A DNA stretch of 64,000 bases from Aquila chrysaetos chrysaetos (lineage: Eukaryota; Chordata; Aves; Accipitriformes; Accipitridae): positions 15,394,001-15,458,000 of the forward strand of contig NC_044020.1 of NCBI RefSeq assembly GCF_900496995.4, in the 5' to 3' direction. Each line of letters begins with the position of its first letter. The stretch's first letter is position 1. Positions 25,304-37,100 of this stretch are shown piece by piece. Made by a program: the position numbers and the translations under genes. Under the pieces are notes generated by a model that did no database searches, was not told where the DNA came from, and saw only the letters and a list, made by a program, of their open reading frames with translations.

Positions 25304-25474
25304 TTATTGCAACTGTTATGCGACATGTGGACATACGAGACTAAATCAAGTGAACAGTGATGAACAGCAGCCTTCCAGAGTGTGCTCTCTACATAAGGCA
25401 AAGATGGGCAGTAATTGATGAGAATGCGGTGGAACTGGCTAGGTGTTGTCTGTAAGAGAACTGAGCATCCAAAT

Positions 25475-25480
25475 AATAAA
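25475..25480 (+). terminator. STRAP: Possible proximal poly(A) signal of STRAP
   Basis: An AATAAA followed by an A-run lies 172 bases after the stop codon and could give a shorter 3' UTR. The run of A makes it a likely internal-priming artefact in cDNA as well. Confidence 0.35.
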
Positions 25481-25772
25481 AAAAAAAGACAAGTAGTAGA
25501 GTTTTGCTATCTTTTTAGCGTAACTGCCTACTGTCTTTTCAAAGAAGTGTGCAAGCCAAGATCCAGTCTCTCCAATTTCAATTAGACTCATTGTAGTGTG
25601 TTTTCTTTATTATGGAGAAGAGATACAATGGCTTTTACCCATTATTTTTTTTCTTGAAAGTTGGAAAATTTGGCTTTAGTTCAAAAGAAGGGATTACGTA
25701 CTTCCAGTATTTGGTTCGGGTTTTGTTTCATTGTATGCTGCTTCTGAATGTTTAACTGTTTTCAGTTGTTTA

Positions 25773-25778
25773 AATAAA
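25773..25778 (+). terminator. STRAP: Poly(A) signal of STRAP (AATAAA)
   Basis: A canonical AATAAA lies 470 bases after the stop codon. It is followed within about 25 bases by a T-rich stretch suited to a downstream element, and is the best candidate for the main cleavage signal. Confidence 0.75.
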
Positions 25779-25800
25779 ATGCCTCTCAAAACTCGTATCT

Positions 25801-27379
25801 TACTGTTCAGCGTTGGATTTGTGGAATGGAAAAGCAACCAAGTTAATAACATAATCCTTTCTAGCATCTTGGTTTTGTACTATACAGAAGGAAAGCGGTA
25901 AGAATGGTTTGGCGTTGGTAGGGAGGGTGGCAAGTTCTTTGATCTGTAAGCTTTGTGTCTTTTTACTCTTTGAACGTAAACGTGAGTCTCTAAAATCAAA
26001 ACCAGTGAAAACTAAATTAAACATGCTGCCTGAAATATTTGGTTGTACATGAAAATCTCAGAGGTTGGCTATGAATCTGTATAAAGCTTGGGTTTAGAGC
26101 TCCAGACTGGATAAAAAAAGCTACTCTTTCAAGGTTACAAATCATATTTTCTTCATTAAAGAAAATATTGCCATTCTTCCACTTGTCATTTCCTTTAATG
26201 TTATGCTTAAAGGTTTACATAATGCATTCTGTATGGAAAGGAGAAAGGTTATACAGAGGTACAGTTATTAATACACTTTTTTTCATATTCATCCTTACTG
26301 TCCTTTTGGATTTTTTTCTCAAGATTACAGTAATGCTATCATCTTAGAAAATTGAAGCTTAACATTTGAAAACTGGAGTATACATTGAAACATGGGCAAT
26401 TCTGTCTGAATATAAGAAAATACTTTTCCATTCTGAAGGGCAGTCAAACACTGCAACAGGTAGCCTGGAAAGGTGAAGTCTTCATTCTTGAAGTTACTCA
26501 AAACCCAACTGACTGTGGTCCAAGGGACCCTGCTGTAGCTGAGCCTGCTTGGGCAGGTGGTTGGACTCAGGTGGTTGACAGTCCCTTCTAGCTTCAACTG
26601 TTGGGGTGGGGAAGTAAGAAAGAAAACAAGGAATGGTAACCATGAATCATGGTTTCTTAGTACAATACTAGCGTTAAGGATACGTTATTTCACAGACTTT
26701 ATTCCAAAATTAGTTTTGCAGTTATCTGTTTCAATTTTACTCTAAAAACAAGCAAGTCGCAACCCTCTGATTTACAGCTGTTTCAGCCTTATCATTAATT
26801 CCATTAAGGCTTGAGGGCTCAAATCTAGTACTTCAGCCTAGAAGCTGTTCATTTCACAAGCTGAAGTATGAGTTTAAAACAAGAAACTCGCACACCTTAC
26901 CCCATGGTGAAACATCTTGCAGGCTGTGGTCTTCATGCTGTATTTCAGGTGGGCTGTGTAGCGTCTCACAGAGATGTCTGGGATAGTGTCCTCAGATTTC
27001 AGAGCTGTGACCCTTTGCTGCTGTACGTGATGCTGCGGTTTCTTTGCTAGCGCTGGGCAAGCAGGGCTAAAGTTGCAAGATATTTCATCTAACTGAGAAT
27101 ATTAACAATGTTTAATACCTTTTTCATATGAGTTTGTGTCCACCTAACTCAGGAAAAAAGTAAAGGCTGTGCAATTGTCAGTGGCGTTGTTACCAGACTT
27201 GCCCTCTGTAGGTGCTACTAGAAGTTTTACAAGGTCGGTAAGTTTATACAGCCCGTTACGTACATGTGATGCTAGTTTCTACTTGAAGAGTCAACTCGAA
27301 GAAATCGGAAGTTGCCTGGACTCGCCATCATCAAGATGGCAGGTTCGGTGTATTTATGACAGAGGAACAGAATCTCCTG
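25801..27379. other. STRAP-DERA intergenic spacer
   Basis: About 1.6 kb of mostly AT-rich DNA between the STRAP poly(A) region and the DERA CpG island. It contains a CR1 remnant near 26450-26600. No other gene is seen. Confidence 0.75.
26450..26600 (+). mobile_element. CR1 retrotransposon 3'-end remnant
   Basis: Sense-strand CR1 3' UTR signature: a 'CTCAAAACCCAACTG'-type segment, then the 'GAGCCTGCTTGGGCAGG' block, then 'GTCCCTTCTAGCTTCAAC'. It is diverged, with the terminal octamer repeats lost. Boundaries are approximate. Confidence 0.8.
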
Positions 27380-28180
27380 GCACCCCCCTCGCAGAAGGGC
27401 GGAGGTCTCACCCTGCGGGGGTTGAGGGATGGGGGTCGGCCTCGGCTGCCTCGTTACCGACAGCTCCGGTGCGGCGGGCTCGGCACACCGCGGCCCGGAG
27501 CAGGCCCGCCGAGCCCGCCCGCCGCCACCGCCGCCGCTTCCTGCCCGCGCGGGGCGGGACCGGCGAGGCCGAAGTCTGCCCGCCCCGCCGGCACGGGCAG
27601 CGAGCCGCCGGCGGCGCGGGCCATGGCGGGACGAAACCCGGGCACCGAGCTGGGTAAGGGGCGGCGGCCTACGGGGCGGGCCGTTAGCTGCGGAGCCGTG
27701 GCGCGAGGGGTTCCCGAGGCGGCAAACCGGGCAGCGCTGCTCGGGCAGCGCCGCCCGCCCTGGCAACGGGCGGGAAAGTGCCGGTGGGCGCCCGGGCGGG
27801 TGAGGCGCCGGGTGGCTCCCGGCCGCGGGGCCGGCCTCCCGCCCGCCCGCCCGCGCCGCTCCCCCACCCCCGGCTGACCCGCCGCGGTGCGTACGCGCCA
27901 GGCCGCTGCAAAACCGTGTTTTTCTGAAAAGCCGGAATAGATTCACGATTCCTTTAGGTCCTTTAACATACACTCCCGACATATTGTTCGGGCTGTCTTC
28001 AACCGGGAGGCCTGTGGGAGGCTTATTTTCCCTTTGGTGGTCGGGTTAAACAGAAGTTGAGGTTTGCCCATCGTGCGTGGCCTCGGCCTGAGAGGGCCCG
28101 AGCAGGGCGACAGCTCGCAGGCCGGCGGCGCGGCGGGACTCGGCAGCCCCAGCCCTGTCACGGAGCGGGGCCCGGTCCCC
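27380..28180. promoter_or_regulatory. DERA: CpG island at DERA promoter and exon 1
   Basis: A dense CpG block surrounds the DERA ATG and extends into intron 1. Upstream at its edge are an ETS-like CGGAAGT (27306-27312) and a YY1-like AAGATGGC (27333-27340). I see no TATA box. It is a housekeeping-type promoter by composition; the start site is not determined. Confidence 0.8.
27623..27653 (+). CDS. DERA: DERA coding exon 1
   Basis: Residues 1-10 plus one base: MAGRNPGTEL. It lies inside a CpG island, with a GTAAGG donor at 27654. The GTEL end matches the human N-terminus; the first residues differ. Confidence 0.88.
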
Positions 28181-31100
28181 TCTTGTGCACCTTTCTGGTT
28201 CTCACAGAGTAAATCTCCCCCCCTCCTTTCCCCCCAAGAGGTTCACACCATTTCTTACTAGTTGGATTCCGATTTGTAAACTCAGGACTTTACTTGTCCT
28301 TATCGTTCTCCTTGTTGCTTGCTCTCTGAAGACTGATAAGGATTTTCCAGGTGGTCTCCAGGCCTGAAAGGTGGCTGTGCCTCAGGTAAGGCAGAGAGCA
28401 GCCAAGAAGGTGTTCCTCTTCTGCTGATTGCTGGGGGTGGGGATGGCAAAATGGCTACAGCTTTCTGACTTCTTCACCCAGCAGACCCCAACTGCAGTGG
28501 CAGAATGAATTCAGGTGATTACCCTTCCTACAGTCTGCCTCTAAGGTGTGATAATTAGGTCAATAGGAGTAGACGGACAATTAAGTGGAGGAGATACAGG
28601 GGTGGTGTCACGGAAGTTGGGAAGCAAAGGACAGCTGGTGTGGAACAGGGAGATCTCAAAGTTAGCATGAGCAGAGTTCAGGAGGCCACGCTCCTGTCTT
28701 TAGCACGAGTGTGGGCATTTTTACAGAGCTAATGTGCAGTTTAAATGATTAGCCTGTGGGCAACTGAAAGTTGACTCATTCTCTGAAATGACCGACATGT
28801 AACTCCTAAAATTTGGCACTCAAGTTGCTCTCTGATGTGCTTATCTGTGGACTGCTCACAGGGACAGGTGAGTTTCAACTGTAGCCGTCTGAACAGCATC
28901 TTTTTGCCGAAACAAACATGTTAATAATATAGTGGCAAAACTAGAGTGGCTGTTAGAAATAAAGCTAGCATGGAAGTTTGCAAATGCACTCCAGTTACTT
29001 TAAATGAGGTGTGTGGTTTTTCTTACTGTCAATTTAATCTTACCATTAATTGTCAGCATGTGTGGGGAGTCCACAACCTTTGAATGTGAAGTCAGTTCAG
29101 TTCCTATCAGTCATCCTCTGACAGACAGGCTTACGTGTAAGGAAGGCCATGCTGCTGAGTGGCAAATTATTGGAAGAGACAGGCAACCTCACTAACATTT
29201 GGCTGGATCTTGCTGCGCAACCATAGTCAAAGGAAAATTATTCAATGTGCAGCTGACCAGCACAACATAATCATTGTTTTTTTGCACCCACTGAAACAAT
29301 CTTTGAGTATGTTCCAAATATTTTCTATGACTCTTTTTCCTCCCGTAAGTAGCCCTCCCCTGCCGGAGGGGCAGAGTCAACTAATGCTCAAAATTATTGA
29401 TGGAGAGCACAGAGGGATGCATGTCTTCAGGATTGCACCATGTGGCCTCTTCCAACTGCAGCTGATTTACCTGGAAGGGCCACTGCCCTCAGCTTATCTG
29501 CAGGTACTTGTTGCCATCCTTTCCCACTGACCTTTGTTTAAATCAGTTGTGGTCAAAATGAGCTGGATTAACTGTGCAGGGCAGGCATAGTAGGGGAATG
29601 GTGTGGCCACGACCATATTTGTATTAAGCAGCAGCATACCCTCTGTGGCTGTTTCTAACAGCTGCCTTACGCTGGCTGCTTTAAAGGGAGGACTGAATCT
29701 CCCTGCCATTTTTTCCCACTAAATACACATCTGAAATACTTCAAGTGCCATATTTAAGTCAGTTGCTGCATCTTAGCTGGGAGCAGTACTCAAAAAGGAC
29801 GTTAAACCCTTGCCTTTATCTTTCATGGTCGCTAACAGCACACACTGCTTCTGTGACTTAGGTACTTTGGCTTTTGAAGGTTTTGCCAGCTTGTGCCAGC
29901 AGCTTTAACAGTAATTCAGATTATTTGCCCTGTATCTCACAGAGCATTCTGTAGGATTACTGTTTTCTAACAGGGACACCTAGTGGTAAAATATATTTTA
30001 CTTAAAAATATATTATTTGCGTCCTTTTTCCCTATTTCTGTGCTTGCTACCTAATGTCATTATTTAAGGAGTAAATTTCTGATGCTACCATTAGAGAGCA
30101 TCTATTTGTTTATCAATGACAAGCCAAACTCTTCTCAAATCATGGCATATAATGCTTTCCCATGTGATTTTTTTTTTTTTTTTTTTTTTGGTAAAATAAA
30201 TACATTTTTGTAAAAGCCTTTAATTCATTCTGTCTGTCTTCCTTCTTATCACTGTTCCTTAGTAGAAGAACAAACTGTTTACTTGGAATAAAGAACAGGT
30301 ACATGTAACACAGATAAAAGACACTGATTTGCATGAACTAGTCAGAGGGTCACTAGTCTAATACACTGATACATTTGCCATCAGAGAGTTGTGTAAAGAA
30401 GGTGGGTAAGGAATTTTACAAGCTTGTCATTCCACTGGGACTGTTTGCAGAGTCATTCTTGGGTATTAGGGTTCACCACACTGACTGCAGGGGCTGAAAG
30501 GAGTCTGCCTCTCCTGCTCTGCTCCTAAGGATGCTAGAGTATAATGGACCAGGTGCTTCAAGTTTTGTCACTTTTCAGAAAAGCATCAGATGCCACTTCA
30601 CAAAAAAGTAGCAAAGCACATCAATGAGCATCTGTTTTGTAGTGTAAGCTAGTAGCATACTCCTTTGGTTTAACTGTGGGGATGCAGACGTCTGCCACAT
30701 GGGTTTTCTGCTCCCTGCAGATGGAATTTTGATGCAACAACTTCAGAAGTCATGCAGAAAGACAGACGTTCAGTAACCTTGGGTAGACCCAGAAAATGGC
30801 AAGTAGGATGTTTAAAACCAGCAGATAACACAGTTGATAATACTCTGAGGCTGGTACCAAGTGCAGTAATGAAGGGGTCTAGCTTGGGACCCATCCTGTT
30901 TAACATTTTTTTTCAGTGACCTGGAAGAGGCGATGGACTGCTTGCTCATAAAGTTTGCAAATGCCAGTAAATTAGCCAGATCAGAGGGCATAAAGGGACA
31001 CAAACCGGCTGAGGAAATGGGTCCACAGGAGCCCGGTGACGCTGAGCAGGGCCGGAGGCAGAGCCCCGCCGCGGGGAGGACGAGCCCCGGCGGCCACACG

Positions 31101-34100
31101 GGCTGGGGCCGGCCTGCCTGCCCGCCTGCCTGGGGAGCAGCTCTGCCGAAAGGCCCCGGGGCCTGGTGGGCAGCGAGCCGGGCACGGGCCAGCGGTGCCC
31201 TGGCAGCAGAGACGGCCGGCGGCCTCCCGGGACGTACCGACGGGGACGCGGCCGGCGGCTCCGCTCGCGGGAGGAGAGGGGTCGTCCCCTCTGCTCGGCG
31301 CTTCTGAGATCCGGCCTGGAAGACCGCGTCCGGCTCTGTTGCTCCCCAAGAGAAGGACGGATCGACCGTCGCGAGTTCAGCAGAGGGCCGCCACGACGGT
31401 CCGGGGCTGGAGCACCTGCCCCGTGAGGAGAGGCTGAGGGAGCTGGGCCGGTTCAGCCTGGAGAGCGGGTGGCTCCGGCGGTCCTAACAGCAGCCTGCTC
31501 AGCTGTACAGGGAGTGTATTAAGAAAGCAGAGGCAGGCTCTTCACAGCACTGCATGATGGGATGAAGCGAGACAACAGGCTTGTCTTGAAACAGAGAAGT
31601 TCGGATATAGGATATAGGAAAAACGTTTTCATGCCATGACAATCAGGTGGTGGGCAGGTTGCCCAGAGGCTGTGTAGTCTCCATCCTTGGGGACTCTCAA
31701 AACCCAACTGAATAAAGCCCTTAGCAGCCTGGTCTGAGCTCATAGCTGACCCTACTTTGCACAGGAGGTTGGACAAATGGCCTTCAGAGATCTTCCAACC
31801 CAAATTATTCTTAAATTATATGGCTTTTTACTTGTGTGTGTTTATGTATGTGTGTATATATATACACACGCGTATGTATTCTGAGTAATGAATAGTTACA
31901 GTTGTTTTGCGAAGTATGTTCTTGGATTCTAAAAAAAAAAGTAATCTATCTGTGTTGCTCAGCCCCTAGTTGAAGGGCCAGAAATACATTCATTATGTTT
32001 CAATTGATATTTTTAATTATAGTTGGTATTTCTGAGCCATTTACATGTGAGAGCTAGCCTGTTGGTAAGTGGCATTTAGATAATGAAGTGTTGCATCCCT
32101 TTTCAAGAAGGCATAATTCTGTTCTAATATATTAATAGCTGGTTTTAGCCTGTACTGTGGCTCTGTTTCTTCACTGTTCCTTTCTAATGCCTTTTGAATC
32201 TGCTGGATAATTTTAATCACATTTGAAGAACAGATAGATGTCTCAGAAGTAAGTCCCTGGGTGGAATGACCGAATTAGTCCCTCGGTTGAGGGTAATGCA
32301 GGCACAGCTCAGCAATTACATGACTTTTCATTACATCTTTTGGGGGGGGGCTTTATATATGTAACAACGCCATGTTTTACTCCATGGACCATAACAGGAC
32401 AGCTGGGTTATTGGGGTGAGGAAAGGTCTCTGGAGCCAGGGAAGAAGAGAGGGAACAGCAGAGGACTTTGGAGCTGCAGGAAACCAAGCTCCTGTTGTTC
32501 TGCAGCTCACTTTCTGAGGAAAGGCTTGTTAGCGGTTTTCAAGGTGCTTTGGAGGATACCGTGATCCATTTCATGTGATCCATGGTCAACGTTGTGTGAT
32601 TTCAGTAATGTCACAAGATAATAGAGCCCATTTCTACTTCAGGGCTCATGCCTTGGTGTTCTGCTTTGAGTATCTGAATGGTGATGACTTGGAGACTGAA
32701 CGTCTCTCATGTAAGGAGGACCCATCTGAAAATAAAATAGGTTCATAGCAAGAGTCACTGTGGGAAAATAACTACAGCTTCTGTCTCTAAGAAACTGAAT
32801 AACCCCCAAACCTTTAAACAGCTTACATACCATGACAACTGTAACAAGACCTGATCCTGAAGCCTTTTCTCTCTCTTCAGTGGCTTTGCTTGGCTATGCA
32901 TGGCCAGCTGGGGTCAGCCTGTGTCCAGCTCATTTCTCCACTAAAGGTTCAGGGCACGGTTTCACTCGCTTCTCCAGAAATAACAGCTTTCATCACTTTT
33001 CTTACCCATTTTATCATGTGTTCGTGGTAAGAGCAGGAGCACACATGCTCTTTCTGGCACAGAGGACAAAATAAGCAGTTGGGGGGGCAGCTTCTTTTGG
33101 GGACAGTGCTGCCTTAAAATGCTTGTGAAACTACAGCCTCAGGCGTTCTTGAGCTTTCTGTTTCACCATCTGAAGGGATGCCATCTACACATCGGTTTTA
33201 AAGCTTCTGAAAAGCTTAGTCTGTTTTATGAGGAATGTGTTAGGTATCTTAGATATTTATGTAATTATACTAATGAAGTGGTTTTATTTATTGTTTTCTG
33301 AGGAAATGCTTGGTATTTTTGGATTCATGTTCTTCAAAGAGAGGAGATGAATTTCCTGTTAAGATTTCGAGTATGATTTTTTCAAATGTCTTCAGAGAAA
33401 AAAGTAAACTTGAGGAGTGATTACAGAATATTGGCTAATTAGCTATAGTGTAACTGCTTTAATTACTTTTATCCCTGAAGCCACATGACTGTGCAGATGA
33501 CTAGCAGATGACTTATTTAAAAAAAAAAAAAAAAAAAAAGACGTGTTCACACTGCAAGGTTAATGAGCCTAATTAAATATAGTTTTCCTTAGCCAGATAC
33601 TAAATCATAAAGCTTGGGGGAGTGGGGGAAGGGGAGAATCCAAAGGCAGTTGGTTCTATTTCAAATAATGGTTTTATTCTGATTTTTAACGCAAAAAAAA
33701 AAAAAAGAGCTGGAATTGTGAGCGATTTTTCTGAACAGCGACACTTACATTTAAAGATTTGGTGAGACCTCACATGGCAAACTTTGAAAGTCTATTTAGA
33801 GACAATTGTGCTGAGACGTATTTGTTTTCACTTGCCCACTGCTTTAATTAATGGAGAAGTGGGCTTGAATAAAAGGTCTGTGTTAGATAGAAGTCTCCAT
33901 CTGCTGCTGCATATTACCAGAACCTTTGTCCTTCCTCACTGTGCGGTTTTTTATTACACCATTTTATTTCCTTGAGTAAACTGCATAATGTTTAACATTG
34001 AGTTTTACAGACAGGATGGAGTTCTGATTTTTTTTTAAATTATTTTGATTTTTTTTAAAGTTTTCTGCCTGTGCTGTGCACAGTGGTTCAATATCCCACA

Positions 34101-37100
34101 TTTGAAAAAACACTTGGAGATCCAAATTCCATGGTCTTTCAAGGAAACTTGCGTCTCAGGCAAAAAAATTAGATATTACACCTTACTGAGTTGCCATGTC
34201 GGCTACCTTCATGACTAGTCTTGAGTTATTGAAAACAAAAGGTAAAATGTGTTACACAGTGAAAAGTGCTTAAGCCAATGAATTTCATCGTATCTGCAAA
34301 GAACATGCAATCAGCTGTTGCTGATCAGCTGGTATATGGTAACTTTCACAGGTGACTTTGGGCAAAGCAAATGTAGTAGCTTATTTCACTTCCACTGTTC
34401 TTCCCGATCTTTTCTCCCATTGATTATGAATTTACTTTTTTCTTTCTTTTTTATTTTTCTTTTTTTTCCCCAAATGGTATTATACTTGACTATTTCCTTT
34501 AAGCTAATCTAGCATGCAGTGCCCTATTTCCTGAAAAGATTACTCAGACCTTCTGAGAAGCTATGCTTAAAAGTTAGGTAGGGGCAGATAAGATAGTTGT
34601 ATGTATGTTTCTGCCAAAGTCTAGCACAAGATGAATAAGGCTGAATCCTTTACAAATAATAAGTAATGAAGAGTTAACTTATTCATGGGGGAAATTTCTG
34701 TTCTTTCACTTAAATTTTCATCTGAAACCTGAATTTTCCATATCTAACAGACTGGACACCGTCTTCAAATTCTTCCAAATGCTTCTATAGAAGGCTGTAG
34801 TTTTTATAAATTAATTATTTGGTTGGATTTCTTGATTGTCTTTCATAATGTAGAAAGAATAGGTTAGATTAGAGTAACTGAAAGGATCCTTATTACAGAG
34901 CAAGAAGCTGAGTTCCTCATCTAAACTGCTTTTTTTGATTTTATCACATTTTCTAAAGGGGCTGAAAGGTCACCGTGCACCCAGTAGGGTTCAAAAGTTA
35001 TCTTGATAAATTGGATTGTGATTAAATGATTCTACCCAAGCACTTGGCACATAGTAGGAGAATCACAATACAGAGTTTGTGTTTCCTTGATTTATTTATT
35101 TGTATTTTCCTCCCCTGTGGACTTTGTCAAATATTGCCTATAGTGGCCCCATGGGAAGTGATGTATGCTCTCTGCTGATCACGTAGGAGCCTTGACCTTA
35201 AAGCAACTGCAGAGGATGTAGATGTTTCACTAGCTTATATTTCAACTGTCTGCATTTGTAGGGTTTGCATTTATTGATATTCAAAAAGAAGGAAAGTTCT
35301 AGCCATAGGTTTTGCAGCAATAGCTTTTCTTACCTGCTTTCTACATGTCAGCTGAACTTCTTGCTTTTGGGGCAGAGTGAATAAGCCTGTGGCTTTGGAA
35401 GTGGAGAGAAGTAATGAGGGTTTATTGTTTGACTGGTTTGCAACTTTGCAAGTTCCTCCTTTTCTTTGTCACCATACAGTGAGACTGATGCAAAATCCTT
35501 AAATTCCTTAGGATTCCATTGAAATTCCTTCTTTGATTTACTTTTTTGCTTTTGGCCAACATTTTGACCTTGTAGGTACCGCTCATTTAATTACTTGTAC
35601 GTGGTAATAGGGAAGTGGGGTAGCAAGGTGGCTTACTGTGCTCAGAACAAGGTTTTGTTTAGCTGTGTTTCATGCGTTCGTCCTGCATTTCCACTGATTC
35701 ATCTTTACCCTAAAGTGGTTTCTCCAGAGCTTTTTGTAAGTCTAATTAGGAAAACAAGCTTGTATTTACACATACTTTAGCTCTGCACTTTTTTTTGGCT
35801 ATTAAAACTGTAAAGTAGGAAGAAAAAAAATTGAGGATAAGATTTCTGTACAAAATTAGTAATTTTGGCTATCAGCTTTTTAAAAAGATTTAAACCTTTT
35901 TTAATCAATGTGCTCGAGGGAAGTGCAAGTTTAATACAGTAGTGAAGAAGACTCATAGAGATGAGATGTTCTTAATAAATTAAGTCATCCAGAATTATTA
36001 TCTCTTAATATCTAAGCCCATGCTCGTATACTGACCTTAACTGATGATGATATTCATGATTGATGGTGGTGATTTGCTGATGGTGGTTAATGATTGTTGA
36101 TGTTTTCAGAGTATTTTCATGGATTGCTTATATGACTAGTATTTAGAAGAATTATTTATGTTTTGGGATATGAGAGATTTTAAAGATATTCTGATTTCTT
36201 TTTCCTGTGTATTTCTGTGAGCAGCTTGTGTTTATTAACATTCAAAATTACACTTCTGGTTTATCATACTAAGCAGAAATGTCAAGGTTCAAGAGCCTGA
36301 ACCCTCAATTCTCCTTTATTAGTCAGTTACGCTTCATTAAGCATTGTCCAATTTTTGGTGCTTCTGTTCTTAGTTTCATTATTTTAGTAAATGTTGAGCA
36401 TCTGCTTTACTTTGGGTCCGGTTATTGTTTATGGATACTGAAACTCATTGAAATTGTGAGCTAGGCTGTCTGCAGTGGGTGTCTGAAGGAATTTACATGT
36501 TGAAGATGTTTCCCTGAGTCCTCCGGGGTGCTTGGCAAGGTGAGCACTTCTCAGGGAGGCACACATTGAGGCAGCTTCCAGGCAGGTATGTTGCCCAGGA
36601 ATTCAGTGCTTTTGGAAACTTGCAGTTAGTTAGGCCCTAGCAGCAAATTCAGTAAAATTAGCTCTAGACTATAACAACTCAAATGCTTTGTTATGCAAGG
36701 GTCTGTGCAGTGGTTTTGGTGGCTGTGTGGGGTACAGTTCTTGTAAACAAAGGTTCACGCACACAAAAAATGCTGTTGTATCTTGGGTGCCAGCAGACAA
36801 GCAAAGGACTGAATAGATGTTACCGTATTCTGGAATCAAGAAGTAAATCAGCAAGCAGTGGCAGAAGGCTGTTTTGTGGTGGGGTTTTATATGCTACATG
36901 TATAATAAACTTCATAGTCCAGGACTGGCAACATAATGTCTTTCAGCAGCAGTAAGTTATTTCAGTTGTAATGGCAAACAAAACATGCTGTGTGAAACAT
37001 CGAGTTCACAGATCATACCCTAACAGAATTGAATGCTATTATGGTATTTTGGACTGGTGATAAGTACGCAAGCCCTTAAGAGGATATGAAAGCATAACAT

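Larger units (their letters stand above)
25304..25800 (+). other. STRAP: STRAP 3' untranslated region
   Basis: About 0.5 kb of AT-rich sequence between the STRAP stop and the likely cleavage region. It is T-rich just upstream of the final poly(A) signal. The end point is inferred from that signal, not observed. Confidence 0.7.

Noticed and set aside
27272-27982. Long open frames on both strands across DERA exon 1 (up to 236 codons)
   Set aside because: Same GC-rich artefact. The translations are Arg/Pro/Ala-rich and lack domains.
30933-31437. Open frames of 80-133 codons in the CpG-rich CR1
   Set aside because: They are pieces of degenerate CR1 reverse-transcriptase sequence or its GC-rich shadow frames; the frame is broken and the catalytic aspartates are gone.
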